Source: Symsagittifera roscoffensis (Eukaryota; Xenacoelomorpha; Acoela; Convolutidae). Taken from it: a stretch of 64,000 nucleotides of DNA. This document shows positions 11,703 through 24,500 of this stretch, piece after piece (the stretch's first letter is position 1; each line of letters opens with the position of its first letter). The notes under the pieces are model-generated. The model saw only the letters and a program-made list of their open reading frames with translations, ran no database searches and was not told the DNA's origin. The translations under genes were made by a program, and so were the position numbers. The stretch lies in NCBI RefSeq assembly GCF_963678635.1, contig NC_087068.1, positions 59,443,896 to 59,507,895 on the forward strand, read 5' to 3'.

Positions 11703-14289
11703 TTTTTGTTCCATTGAGATTTTCCATTGACTTCAAACGCCGTGAAATTTTTCGTAGCTCCATGATAGGCTGGGTTTAATATCATCCCCTGATAGAGAAC
11801 GGGAAAGAAAGACCGACACTTTAAACTTGGTTTTTTTTATCAGAGTTCAAATAACTGGAATAGAATACTGCCCCCTAAAAGACTCGATGACCACGTGGCA
11901 AGCTTTTAAGGTATAGGATAACTTTTTCCATCGATTATTTACAATTTTACAATTTACAAAGTCTATTTTACAATTTTCCGTATATATATATATATAACGA
12001 TGCCCCACATCCAATGAAACTCACCATATTTTTTTTGGAATGAAGTATAGCTAAATTGTCGCTGTATTTTCAGTTTCTAAGACATGGGTTTATTGGGTTT
12101 AAAGAATGGGCTATTTTGAAAATTCATTAAGTTTTTGCTATTTTATGGTTTACACAAATGAGGTAGCAAACGTAGTCTTATTTTACGACTCCACTTTTCT
12201 TTCTGCCCAAATCGCAAAGAAAAATGCTCAATTCAATTGATGGTATTTTCCTGCATGGCATTGTAATTTAATCTGTTCTCTGCTTTAATGGTGATTTTGT
12301 CAAGCGACCGCGGTGCAGATACGAGGACGTGAGACATCCACTCTACAGGTCAGCCGTTGGATTCCGGAACATTGCAAAAATTTCAAGACCTAATTTATTA
12401 TTTTCAATGCTTCATTGGTGGCTAGTGTTTGTCTAATAACGAACAACTTTTGTACAGATGAAAGGAAGTCTTATTCCAAAGATCGGCTGTTCAGTTCCAG
12501 AACAACGCAAAATTTTATTTTTGAGGCTAAGTCAACATTTTCATTACTAATTTCTTTTTTTTTGTGAGCTAGTTTTTGCTGTTTTCTAGCTTTTGATTCC
12601 TCGCAACCCTGAAAAACATTAAAATTAATCTGCAATTTTTGAGAATTCTAAAAAAAATTCGAAAACTTTTCAACAAATTTTGGCTCCAGTAGAGTGCTTC
12701 AGTAAAAATATATTCAAGAAACCGAATTGAGAAAACCAGACCAGAACCATCAGAGCTATACGAAAAGAAAAACACAGCTAGCAATCTTTATCTGAATTTC
12801 AACTTGTAAAATTGACTCAGCATTGTAATATCGTAATGGAACATTGATTTTTTGCGCAAAATTTTATAACTAAATTTTTTTGCACCTAAAGCATACTCAA
12901 TAAGCACTACAACTTGAGTGATGCTTTATGTATCAGACCCCCAAAAAACAACTGAGAGATCTGTTGAAAACCAAGTGAGCTTCAATGCTGTGAAATTTTA
13001 ATAAGAAACGGCGTGATTCGAAAACTATACGATTGCGTAGAAAGATAGTAACATAGGCATAATCGACGAAATTTATCAAAAACCTTAAAAAACATGAAAA
13101 AAAATCAAAACTTAAATATTTTCTAACTTTGAACGTTTTTTTTAGCAAATATGCGCTATATGAAAAATTTAAATTATTCTTCATAGTAAAAGCAAATTTT
13201 TTTAAGCTGAAAAAAAAACAGTAAATGCCATGTAACGAGCGTTACGCTCGAAATTAGATGGAAATCTCATAACCTTAAACCACATTTTTTCAACACTAGG
13301 AGAAGTTTTTTTGGTTTTTTCTTAAATGTTCGAATCAAGAATGAAAGAGTTTTATATGATATATCGCTCGGCACATTCCGATGATTATTTGGTGTACCTG
13401 ATTTTGCGTGAAAAACAAAGAAACAGAAACTCGAGTACAATTTTCCTCCCCATTTTCAAAGGTCAATACAACAAGTGCTTTGCAATGCAATGGAAACTCT
13501 GGGTTAAAAAAATTGAATAACCAGAGAGTGCCTATCGCAAAATCAATGTTTTACTCATCATGCCATGCCTTAAATAGAAAACCTTTTAGCTGATAATGAG
13601 CAAAAAACGTCAAAACCAATTTTTTTTGGATTTTTCTTTTAATTGAAAGCCCTATCGGTGGAGTGTATTTTTTCCCATGTGCTCAGAAAAGAAAATAGAA
13701 ATTCAAAAGATTTTGTTAAAAGAAATTTAAGATTACTGGTTCTTCAGATTCCAGGGCATGAGACTAGTAAATAAGATTGTGATTTTTTACTCAATCTCTA
13801 TTGTAAAGGTTCCGCACTAGTCACTAACAGAGCCTTGAAGATGTTAAACCAAAAAAGTTATTTGGAAACAATTGTTACATACAACTGCAAAACTGTTGAA
13901 GTAATTTTTTTGCTGATTCAATAGAAATAAACTTGTTGCTGATTCAAAAAAAAGTGTCAGCTAGAAAAAAAATTGAAAAAACTGTCCAAAGTTAGGAATC
14001 ATAAATTTTCAAATTCTATCAAAGGCTTAGAGAACCCATTTGTGTAAGGTCAATGCAGATTTGACTTATGATTAATTTTCAAGTATAAGTCAAACAGATA
14101 AATGATTCGACTTGATCCATCAATATGTCTAATTTGTAAATTTCTATGTTTGTTAATAATTCGATCTAAGCAGGTGCTAATGGATTTACCAACCCAGTCA
14201 TTAAAAATTTGTCCTTTTTTATGATAAATTGATCCGTTCGCTTTTCAATCAATGTTTTCATGAATGATTTATCCCAGTATCATTCAAAA
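11703..14289. other. Intergenic, gatB to LINE remnant
   Basis: AT-rich, no gene supported. A (TA)n microsatellite lies at 11981-11996. At about 12205-12300 the SINE leader (TCGCAAAGAAAAATGCTC ... TCTGTTCTCTGCTTTAATGG) occurs without a recognisable tRNA-like head, so it is probably a truncated copy. The remainder is homopolymer-rich. Confidence 0.4.
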
Positions 14290-14860
14290 TTCAAAAATTA
14301 AGGCTATTCATAAGTCTGGTGACTTAAAGGTGATACCTAATTTTTGTCCTATTTCTGGCTGCCCTCAGTATAATTCTGAAAATACCAGCAGTTAAGTTCA
14401 TGTCTTTCATTTGCAAAATCAAATTTTGTGCAATTCTCAATTTGGTTTATTGTTTTAAGCAAAATGTTCATCATTTCAAGCAGTTCTACGATTGACTGAA
14501 TCAGTTAAGAAGGATATTTTTAATGGGTACAAAGTTTGCAGTGTCTTGCTTTGTTCAAGTCAAGCCTTCGAAACCGTATTTCACAATACTTTTTAAAGGC
14601 TGCTCTGCCTGGACAGCAGATTCCCTGTTGGAGTTATAATCCAATCGTATTTGCTGAGAGAAATTTATTTGGTGCTACATAAAAAAAATTTAAAATGTTT
14701 CTGCAGACGTTCCTCAGGGCTGAGTATTGGGTGGTCTCTTTTTTCCCCCTCTATAATATGCATGTGACAGCTTTTTCAGCACAATAGCATCAATTGGATT
14801 ATTAGCTGATGAGAACCGAATAACGTTTTTTAGCAGAACACAGCAGCCCTAATAAAAGAA
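14290..14860 (+). pseudogene. Decayed non-LTR retrotransposon reverse transcriptase
   Basis: Conserved LINE reverse-transcriptase landmarks appear in the right order and spacing but in different frames with stops. IHKSGDLKVIPNFCPIS (about 14300-14350) corresponds to the usual fKkGd...nyRPIS segment. SQAFETVFHNTF (about 14560-14600) corresponds to SKAFDTVDH. DVPQG followed by a stop and VLGGLFF (about 14708-14745) corresponds to GVPQGSVLGPLLF. LADENRI (about 14800) corresponds to YADDT, with the catalytic DD changed. This is a CR1/Jockey-like type by general pattern. It is clearly inactive, and no 5' endonuclease region or 3' tail was resolved. Confidence 0.6.
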
Positions 14861-15591
14861 GTGCTTTTAAAAATTCCACAAGCTTAAAAGTAAACCAATG
14901 GAGACTGAGTAAATCGGAAATCTATTTTTAACGATTTACTTCATATTCTTCACCATAAAAAATTAAAAATGATAGGTGCCCGGAAGCCAGTTATGTGACA
15001 AATTTGGCCAATTTATTTCTATCAAACCAGGCCAATTTTTTTTGTTTTTATTTAAGAAGAAAATGGCCGTTTGGCTGCATTTCAATCAGTAAAATTTTTA
15101 AAGCAACGAAGCAGCCGCAAACCACCGGTTACTTTTGCTTTAATTAATTAAAAAGAATCATGAAAATTGAAAGGACACATTGAAACATGATAACTGACCA
15201 GGCACATCAAGCATTTTTTTTAAAAATTGAGGCTGTGTATTGCGCATGCTCTTGTTCATCTTCCACCGATGTTGTTTTTACGTTTATGGCAAAAGTTTGC
15301 CATATAATTTGGTTGATTGCAAAATCTATTTTGGACAATCAAATATTCTTTTACATAAAGGACAAAGGTAACTTTTAAAATTTCTCTCTTTCTCAGAGCT
15401 CCGTTGATTCAATGCTAGTCAAAAATTGGTTCCATTAAACAATTTTTCATGGCGTTCTTGAACTTAAACGAGTTAATTTCACGTCTTCGATTAAAACAAA
15501 CAACAACAATCAACTTTTAACTATTTGAGTTGTGAACTTCTAACAAAGCAAGTCAATTTATTTACCAACATTTTGACCTTTGCTAGCCGAA
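14861..15591. other. Upstream region of the SLC2 gene
   Basis: No gene seen. It presumably holds the transporter promoter and 5' UTR, but no clear core element could be picked out in the AT-rich background. Confidence 0.3.
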
Positions 15592-18500
15592 ATGTCATTT
15601 ACGAGTATGAAACAGGGTAGGGATTCTCCGGCGACTTTTGCGCGGATGTCTGGAACTGATGAGCAGGAAGCCCCCCACATGGCAATCAGGAGCGTCAGCT
15701 TGCGTACCGTTGCACCAGCGTGCACCCGGGAAGAGTTGCAGCCTATCCTCCCCTCTAACTCCTCCTCCAATCCCAGTTTTGCGGAGGATAATAGTTTCAA
15801 CAACACTTGTAGTGACGAGGATTCTAAACTCCTGTTTCCCTGTTGGACGCCTCTGCTTACCCTGTCCGTGTTCGCGGCTGTCTTGGGCGGCGCCGTTCCA
15901 ATTGGCTTCAACTTGCTCATTTTTTCAACCTTTCAAGTAAGTATTCAATATCGTACAAAAATCGATGAGTAGTTCTCGCCAAATTGCTGCAATTTGGCTG
16001 TGTTTGAACAATTTTTTTGTTTAAAAAACGGTTTATCAAGCTAGAGTTAAGTTAGATTTTCGGATCCGGTTTTTTGTGTTGAAGTGAGTGAGAAACAAAG
16101 TTCCCAGTTTCAGGTTGGTCTTTCAGCCTCGCTCACTCAAAAGAATATTAATTGTCAGCAGTTTTGCAGTTACGGTAGAACCGCGTCTTTTCCTGTTGAG
16201 GAAGGTCTAAACAATTTGTTTGTATTCAAATATTGTTGACAATCCTCCCAAGCCGAAATTTAGATTCGAATTCGAACTTTCTCTGCGAAGGAATACAACG
16301 CAGTCTTGTCTAAAACTTCAAAAGATATCATCGCAAGAAAGAAAGTTCGCAAGCCTCAAAAGTGTATAGTTTTAAATAGGCCAAAAGAGTTTGGATAAAG
16401 TGGAACAGACAATATATGTCTGTGGTAAATTAAGTTATGTTCAAATCAAAGATCTAAGTGGTAATCCCCTTGTCAATTTGTGGCTTCAAAGCTGTGTTTG
16501 CAGGTGAATTTGAAGAAGTTTCTGTCTTCCACTCTGCAAAAGGAGCAACTGATTCACTCGCATTGGAGTACAAGGGATGTGTTCAACCTAGTCTCCTGGA
16601 CACTCTACTTGTTCATCCCACTGGGATGTGTGGTGGGGGCATTCTTAGGTATAGTCACAATCAAACACTGTCTCTAATCTAATTTTTTCTATAATACACA
16701 TAACTTACTGCACATAGTACGCGAACTAATACACAGTATGTGACAATCGTACGCAGCCATCAAATATTATAGTGTGTTTTTTTTAATCGGAGCGCATCTA
16801 TCTGCAAGCCATTTGAAGAACAGTTACTTTTTGTTTTAAATATCTCCACTTTTATGGGTGACGTCAAAACCACCCAATCAGCATCCCTTTCCAATTCATT
16901 CAAGCGGAAATTGCTTGGATCGATGGGCCTCGAACCAAAGAAGTTTGTTGGAGATTTTTTCAGTCATGAAATTTTCATCTTTATCCTAACAGTTGGTTGG
17001 AATAGTTTCATTTTCAATGATGATACTTTTGTGCTAATGAAAATATAAAGAGTCAGTTTCCAAACATGCCCTCCTAGGCAACAGACTGGGTCGCAAATGT
17101 GGGTTCTACTTCAACTCTGTCATTCTGTTCTTGGGAGGATCTTGTCTGTTTCTCTCAGTCCAGCTCAACAAGTGGCAGCTGCTTATTATCGGTCGGGCAG
17201 TCACAGGTAAACCCAATCAGTATTCTTGAGCATTAAAAACAGTTAGCGAGTCATACAATTCAGCTTGGCCAGCCACCCCAAGCCTTTCACCTAAAGAAAT
17301 AAAATGCATATAAAGGGAGACGTTAAATGTTCAAAATTAAAAGCAAAATGATTACTCGACAGTAAATTTTTTAAATGGGTAACTACACAGCTAATAATTA
17401 GATGATAACTCGAAAATTGAACCTGCTTGCAGATATGGCGTGCTTGCTTGTTATGTAAAGGTGACGCAACATCCTGCCCCATAAAAATTCAGGGCGACAA
17501 TTCGTAACAAGGCATTGGCAAGTGGCATACGCTTGCTCCGCTGCGCTTACTTCCGGTACGAGAGGAGTGCCAGGCATGAATCAGTGCTCCACGCTTAAAC
17601 TACTGTCACGAATTGTCACCTTTTACGAATTGTTCTCTCACGATAAAAAAGTACATGCATGCAAGTTTTGATCAGAAGCATGAAAGGGATTGTCAATGAA
17701 GAAGTAACACTCTGCATGTTGGTCATTTCACTCGTGAAAACATGGTGTTTATGTCTCTAATTGAGTTTGCAGGAGTGTTTGTGGGTTCGAGTTCGGTGGT
17801 GACCAACATCTACTTGAGTGAAGTGTCTCCGAGGTATGCGAGGGGTACCATCGGAGTCCTCTTCTACGTCGGAGTCCAGATCGGATTCATCATCTCCACC
17901 TTCCTCGGCATACAGACCATACTCCCACTCATAGATGACAACACGGTAAACTATAGTTCCCATTCAATAGCTTCCCTGTGAGAAAGTAATGTCTAGTCCA
18001 ATTATGACACGAGAGACTGCAGCTCAAAGCCCAATGTGTTCCGAGTTTTTTGACCTGGTGGGAAAATTCTTTATCAACTGATGTATGAAGAATTAGGACG
18101 GTAAAAAGTCAAAGAAAAAGGTCACCCTGTCCACCTTTTTTCAACATAGTTGGTTTACTCTTCACACTATTCCTAAACTTTTCCTAGAATACGTGGCACT
18201 ACATATTCTCCCTGCCCCTCATCACAGCAACTGTTCACTCAGTCCTGCTCCTATTCTGCCCCGAGAGTCCCAGCTACCTGATGATGGGGGGTGGGTGCAG
18301 CAGTGGCAGTAGTAGTGGCGGCAGTGGCAACTCCAGCAGCAAGGGTGCCAGGAGGGCCCTGAAGAGTCTGAGAGGCATGCGGGTGGCTGTGACTTCACTC
18401 AATGCAGAACTGTACTTACTAGAGAGGGAGTCTCAGAATGAGAAAGTGTCGCCTAAACTCACATTCGCACAATTCATCACCCTACGGTACATTTAACAGT

Positions 18501-21500
18501 TACTTGTTACTTACTACAGAGGGTATAGAAAACGAAAATGTAATCGTTTCTAGTTTACACGGTGTACTTGAGCTTTTTCTTGCTTTAAACGTTGATTTGA
18601 CAAAAAATTAGTTGGTTGCACGTGTTTGATATTTAAGTTTTGCATTTTCCCAATTATGTATTTGCTGAGTTCTGGTTTTCAATTTCTTTCCCAGAGTTTT
18701 CCTGACTGCATGCGAAAAGTTGAAGTCATCTAAGAAGGTTGTCATTTGTCAAATTGGCAAATAACACTCGGCCTCATTTTGCAGTTGCAAAAGAAATTAA
18801 GAAAAAAGGGGTGGGGTGGTTCCTATTTATGAAACTTAAAACGCTGGCTTAACTGTCGCGTAAGTGTCGGTTGAAGTTATCAGCTATGGATCAAGGCTGG
18901 TTTAGGGTGAGGCTCTCATTGTCGTGAATCTTCGTTTGCCGGTTGATTGGAATAGTCCGGACTAACAGGTGCTAGTCAAATGGCTGGTATTGACACAAGT
19001 TTGTCTCTTATTTTGACGCTGTAAACGCGAGTCTGGTCATCATCTGTTGGGTTGTTTCCTGTGATCCGTCCAATCGTTGTCATGGCAGTAGTGTTGCGAT
19101 AAACTCCTTCATCAAGCGTTTCCAAATATGGGTTGCGAGTTGTTGGGCGAATTTCCATTGTCGACTGCTGTTGGGTTTGTAGAGGTGGCATGCTGGCATG
19201 CGCTCTACCGAGAAGAAAATGATTTGGGGTGAGGGCTTCGACGTCATCGGGCGATGATGAAACTGTAGAGATGGGTCTTGCGTTCATGAAGTGTTCAACG
19301 TCACAAAGAACGGTTTTGAATATGTCGTCTGTTAGAATCTGGCTTCATATGATGGCATAGAACGAGACTTTGACTGGTCCTGTGAGTCGTTCCCTTACAC
19401 CTCCGAAATGAGGAGCATAGGCAGGGTTGAAGGTCAATTCAAACTGATGGTTGGCGTAGAATTGTCGTCTAACATCGGCGTCGAAGTGTCTGTTGAGTTC
19501 TTTTTCGGCTGAGGTAAAATTTGTACCGTTGTCAGAAATGATTGTGGCTGGTTGTCCTCTGCATGCGAAGAATCGTCTTAAGATTTTGACGAAGAGGTCG
19601 GCTGATTGGTCCTGGCACATCTCAAGATGTACGGCTCGTTTTGTTAGGCAAGTCATTGTAACGCCGTGGCGTTTGCTGTAGGCTCCCGCGGTTTTCGAAG
19701 CGAACGGTCCGAAGAGATCTAATTATGTTCTTCCGGAAATCTGAAGGTGGGTAGGGCGCAAGTTCTGGCTGTCGTCCACTTGCTTGTTCTCGTCGCAGTC
19801 GTAGCAGTTTTCTATGATCTTGTCATTGTGTGCGCGAACACAGAGTATTTAATATTCGTTTTGAAGACTAATTTTTGTGTGCTGGCGTGGCGAATGCTGG
19901 CTGTCTTGTGGGTTTTTTGTATGAAGAGGTAAACTGCTGGGTGGTTTCCGTCAAGGATAATCGGGTGTTTTATGCAATAGTCGAATTGAGATTTCTCGAG
20001 GCGTCCACTTGCTCGCAAAAATCCGTCTTTGTCTAGAAATGGTGACAGATGTCGAAGTCTGCTAATTGTGTTGATTGGTTTATTTTGTGTCAATGCGTTG
20101 ACCTCTTGGTTGAAGCTGTCTCGTTGTGTCTGCTTGAAGATAAAAATTTTTGCGGCAATTATGTTGTTGCTTGTCAGTTCGGTGGGTGGATTTTCGTTGC
20201 GGGAGTGTAGTCCTTTATCTTTAAACATCCTGGCGGCACGCATCAAGTATACGATTGTTTGGAGAAATCTTGTCCATTTGGAGAATCTGCTGTAGTCGAT
20301 AAAATTTTGTAATGTCGTTTCGGTGGAAGCTTGAAAAGCTAGCCCTTGGGTTGATGCTCATTCATCCATGTATCCAATTCGATCGTTGAGTAGCAAGGTA
20401 TCCGTATTGGCGTCGTTTAACTGTAGCTCTGGCCAGTTGCATTCCGGTTCACTTAAAAATTTTGTTCCGGTGAACCATATTGACTTGTTACTGATTTTCG
20501 ATAGGGGTATTCTATGGGTTCCGTCGTCTGCTGGGTTTAGGGGTTCTGCGCAATGTTTCCATTGACTCGCTTGGGTGCTTTCCAAAGTTTCTGCAACTCT
20601 GTGAGCCACAAAAATTTGTTGTAATTTAGCAGATCCCTGTATCCACTGAAGCGCTGTTTTGCTGTCGGTCCACATATGCGTATAGCTGATGTCAATTCTT
20701 TGTTCTTTGCGAATGAACTTTGCGAGGCGAGCACCAAAAACTGCGGTTTGTAGATCCAATTTAGTTATTGTGTGCTGTTTTAGCGGAGCCAATCGAGCTG
20801 TACGAGGCATCAGAAAAAAAAACATGAAGAGCGATCTTGTCATAGCTGTATCTAAAGTAGCTTCGAGTATTTCCACTGTCTGTAGTTCATTTCTCTCGTC
20901 GAGAAGCCCAAAAAGTTCAGGTATCATGTCTTGTGTAATTTGGTCGTCCCATCTCATTCTTTTCTCCAAAATGCTTGCTGGATTGTTCGTAGTCGAATAG
21001 TAATAGGTGCTGCTATTCCAATTGGGTCAAAGATTGAAGAGGCTGCGCGAAATAAGTTCCGTTGTGTCGATTTCTTTTGGGCAAGTTCGTGTAATTTGTC
21101 AGTGTTGAAGCTCAGTGTATCGTTACTTACTCTCGATCGTGTTACCAGAATTCGTTTGAAGATTTTGGGATCCTTGATTTCGTCCACGGTGATGGATCTA
21201 TGTTTTTCTGGTATTTTTTGCAGAGTTCTATGATCCGTGGTGATCCACTTTGTGCAGGTTAAAGCTTCCTTGTTGTAGTACGTGTCGAAGGTCCTCTATG
21301 ATTTTCACTGCGGTGTCGATGTCGTCGGTGGCTTCGAAGAAGTCGTCCATGCAGAAGTTCTCGTAGACAAGTTTTTTGATATAGGGATAGTTTTCAGCCT
21401 TGTTGTCTGCGCAAGTTCTTAGTGCGTAAATTGCACAAGTAGAACTTTTGGCTCCAAAAACGAATCGAGTGTACTCGAAAAATTTGGGTTCTTCCGCTCC

Positions 21501-24500
21501 CCAGAGGAAACGAAGAAGTTTTCTGTTTTCGGAGTTAACAGAAACCTGCATGTACATCCCTTCAATGTCGGCAGTGATGGGATGCTTTCGTTCGCCAAAT
21601 CGGGTAATTGATCCTACTAGATTGCAGAGCAAGTCAGGTCCAGTGAAAAGCATATCATTTTGGCAATTTCCTTTAAATTTGGATTTGGCATTGAAAATAC
21701 GGCGAACTTTTCCTGGGTTGTTTGGGTTGATTACGCCTTGTTCAGGTAAAATCCATCCTGGCTTTAATTTCCTTATGTAATGCTTGCTGAGATCCTTGTC
21801 AATTGTATCCCGGTAGAGGCGAGTTTTTCTGAATTCTTTTTAAGTTGTATTTTCATCCAGTGGTATTGGAAAATTGCTGCTTTATAGTTGTTGGGAAGAT
21901 TCGCATTTGGTTTCCGCAGAAGTCCGAGTTGGTAGCGGTTGTCGTATAATGATATGGTTTTCCAAAGTGTTTGCATAGCGTGTCTTTTGTCCGATGACAT
22001 CGTTATTTCAGGTGATGTGGTGTAGGTTTTCGTTCGCCAGAATGAAGCAAGAAGATCCGAGATTTGTGTGTCGTCTGTTGATATATGTATTGGGGTAGCT
22101 GTTGCTTGATGGCTTGAGAAGTATCCAATGTTGTTGTTCGGTCCTGCTATTGTCCATCCTATGTCTGTAAGGACTGCTCGAGGAACGTTTCGATTTCCTT
22201 TGATGATGGTCTTTGGGCTGATGATGTCAATATTGTCCGTTCCACGCACAAATTCTCTGTCGTCGTTGTTGAAGTCTGGAAAGCAAATATCCTTACGGTG
22301 GTTGTATTGGCAGTAGATGTTCATTTTTTCGGGCTCCCCTGCATTCGTTTTGATGTTCTCGTTAATTAAAACCTTATTTAATTCAAATGCTAAAGTGTTA
22401 TATATGGCTCGTTGGGCGCCATATAGAAAACGAATTATTAATCGTTTCTAGTTTACACGGTGTACTTGAGCTTTTTCTTGCTTTAAACGTTGATTTGATT
22501 ATAAATTAGCTGGTTGCACGTGTTTTCTAATTCAGTTTTGCTTTTTCACAGTTTTGTATTTGCTGAGATCTGGTTTTCAATTTCTTTCGCGGAGTTTTCC
22601 TGGTTGCATGTGAAAAGTTGAAATCATCTAAGATGGTTGTCAATTGTCAAAGACTCAGAATGAGAAAGTGTCACTTTAATTCAAATTTGCACAATTCATC
22701 ACTCTACGGTAAAAAGACGTGTAAGTGTTACTACTTGAGAGGGAGTCTCAGAACGAGAAAGTGTCGTCTAAACTCTCATTTGCAGATTTGATCACTCTAC
22801 CGTACAGGGACGAGTTAATTTTACTTACTAGTGAGAGGGAGTCTAAAAATGAGAAAATTTCGCCTAAATTGACATTTCCCCATTTTACAACTCTACGGTA
22901 CATTGAACTGTTACTGTTTCTTACTTGTGAGGCAGTCTCAGATTGAGAAAGTGCCTCCTAAATGCACATTTCACTTCTCTACGATACATTGAACAGTTAT
23001 TTTTTTTGCTAGAGAGGGAGTCTCAGATTGAGAAGGTGTCGTGTAAACTAACATTTGCACTCGTCATCACTCTACGGTACATTGAACAAATAATTTTTTG
23101 TTACCTACTAGAGAGGGAGTATTAGAGTCAGAAAGTGTTGCTTCAGCTCATATTTTCACAATTCATCACTCTCTGGTACATGGAAAAAATAGTGTAACTT
23201 ACTGGAGAGTGAGTCTCCAAATGAGAAAATGTCCCCTCAACTCAAATTCGCCTTTTTTATCCTTCTACAGTACAAGGACGAGTTAGTGTTACTTACTAGA
23301 GAGGGAATCTCAGAAGGAGAAAGTATCGCTCAAACTCACTTTTGCACTTTTCATCACTCTACGGGACATTGAAGAGTTAATGCTACTTACTAGAGAGGGA
23401 GTCTCAGAACGAGAAAGTGTCACCTAAACTCATTTTGGCACATTTCATCTACCAAAGTTACATTGAACAGTTTTTGTTACTTACTAGAGAGGGAGTCTCA
23501 GAATGAGAAAGTGTCACCTAAACGCACATTCGCCTTTTTTATCCCTCTTAAGAACAAGGACGAGTTAATTTTACTTACTAGAGAGGGAGTCTCAGAACGA
23601 GAATGCGTCGCCCAAACTCACGTTTGCACATTTTATCTCTCTACGGTACATGGAACAGTTAATGTTACTTACTAGAGAGGGAGTCTCAGAAGGCGAAAGT
23701 GTCGCTCAAACGCACTTTTGCACATTTCATCACTCCACGTGACATTGAGGAGTTAATATTACTTATTTGATAGGGAGTCATAGAACGAGAAAGTGTCACC
23801 TAAACTCGTTTTGGCACATTTCATCAACCTACGTTAAGTTGAACAGTTATTGTTTTTTTTCTAGAGGGAGTCTCAGATTGAGAAAGTGTCGCCCAAGCTC
23901 ACATTTGCACATTTCTTCAATCTATGGTACATTGAAGATTTAATGTTACTTATTAGATAGGGAGTGTCAGAACGAGAAAGTGTCACCTAAACTCATTTTG
24001 GCACATTTCATCTACCAAAGTTACATTGAACAGTTTTTGTTACTTACTAGAGAGGGAGTCTCAGAATGAGAAATTGTCACCTAAACGCACATTCGCCTTT
24101 TTTATCCCTCTTAAGAACAAGGACGAGTTAATTTTACTTACTAGAGAGGGAGTCTCAGAACGAGAATGCGTCGCCCAAACTCACGTTTGCACATTTTATC
24201 TCTCTACGGTACATGGAACAGTTAATGTTACTTACTAGAGAGGGAGTCTCAGAAGGCGAAAGTGTCGCTCAAACTCACTTTTGCACATTTCATCACTCCA
24301 CGTGACATTGAGGAGTTAATGTTACTTATTTGATAGGGAGACATAGAACGAGAAAGTGTCACCTAAACTAGTTTTGGCACATTTCATCAACCTACGTTAA
24401 GTTGAACAGTTATTGTTACTTACTAGAGAGGGAATCCCAGAACGATAAAGTGTCGCCTGAAATCACATTCGCACATTTGATCACTCTACCGTACAAGGAC

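Larger units (their letters stand above)
18524..22650 (-). mobile_element. BEL/Pao LTR retrotransposon, gag-less and inactive
   Basis: Minus-strand element of 4127 bp in SLC2 intron 5. Direct LTRs of 229 bp lie at 18524-18752 and 22422-22650, with a tRNA primer binding site beside the right (5') LTR. Pol domains run on the minus strand in the BEL/Pao order: aspartic protease/N-terminal region, reverse transcriptase, RNase H, integrase zinc region, integrase core. Only about 80 bp separate the primer site from the first pol frame, so gag is absent. Pol is split into at least five frames. No matching target-site duplication was found (GAGGG on the left, AGACT on the right). Confidence 0.85.

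Noticed and set aside
23463-24238. Two identical 70-codon frames in the minisatellite
   Set aside because: They are shadows of the repeat unit derived from exon 5. The unit length breaks the frame every copy and there is no gene there.
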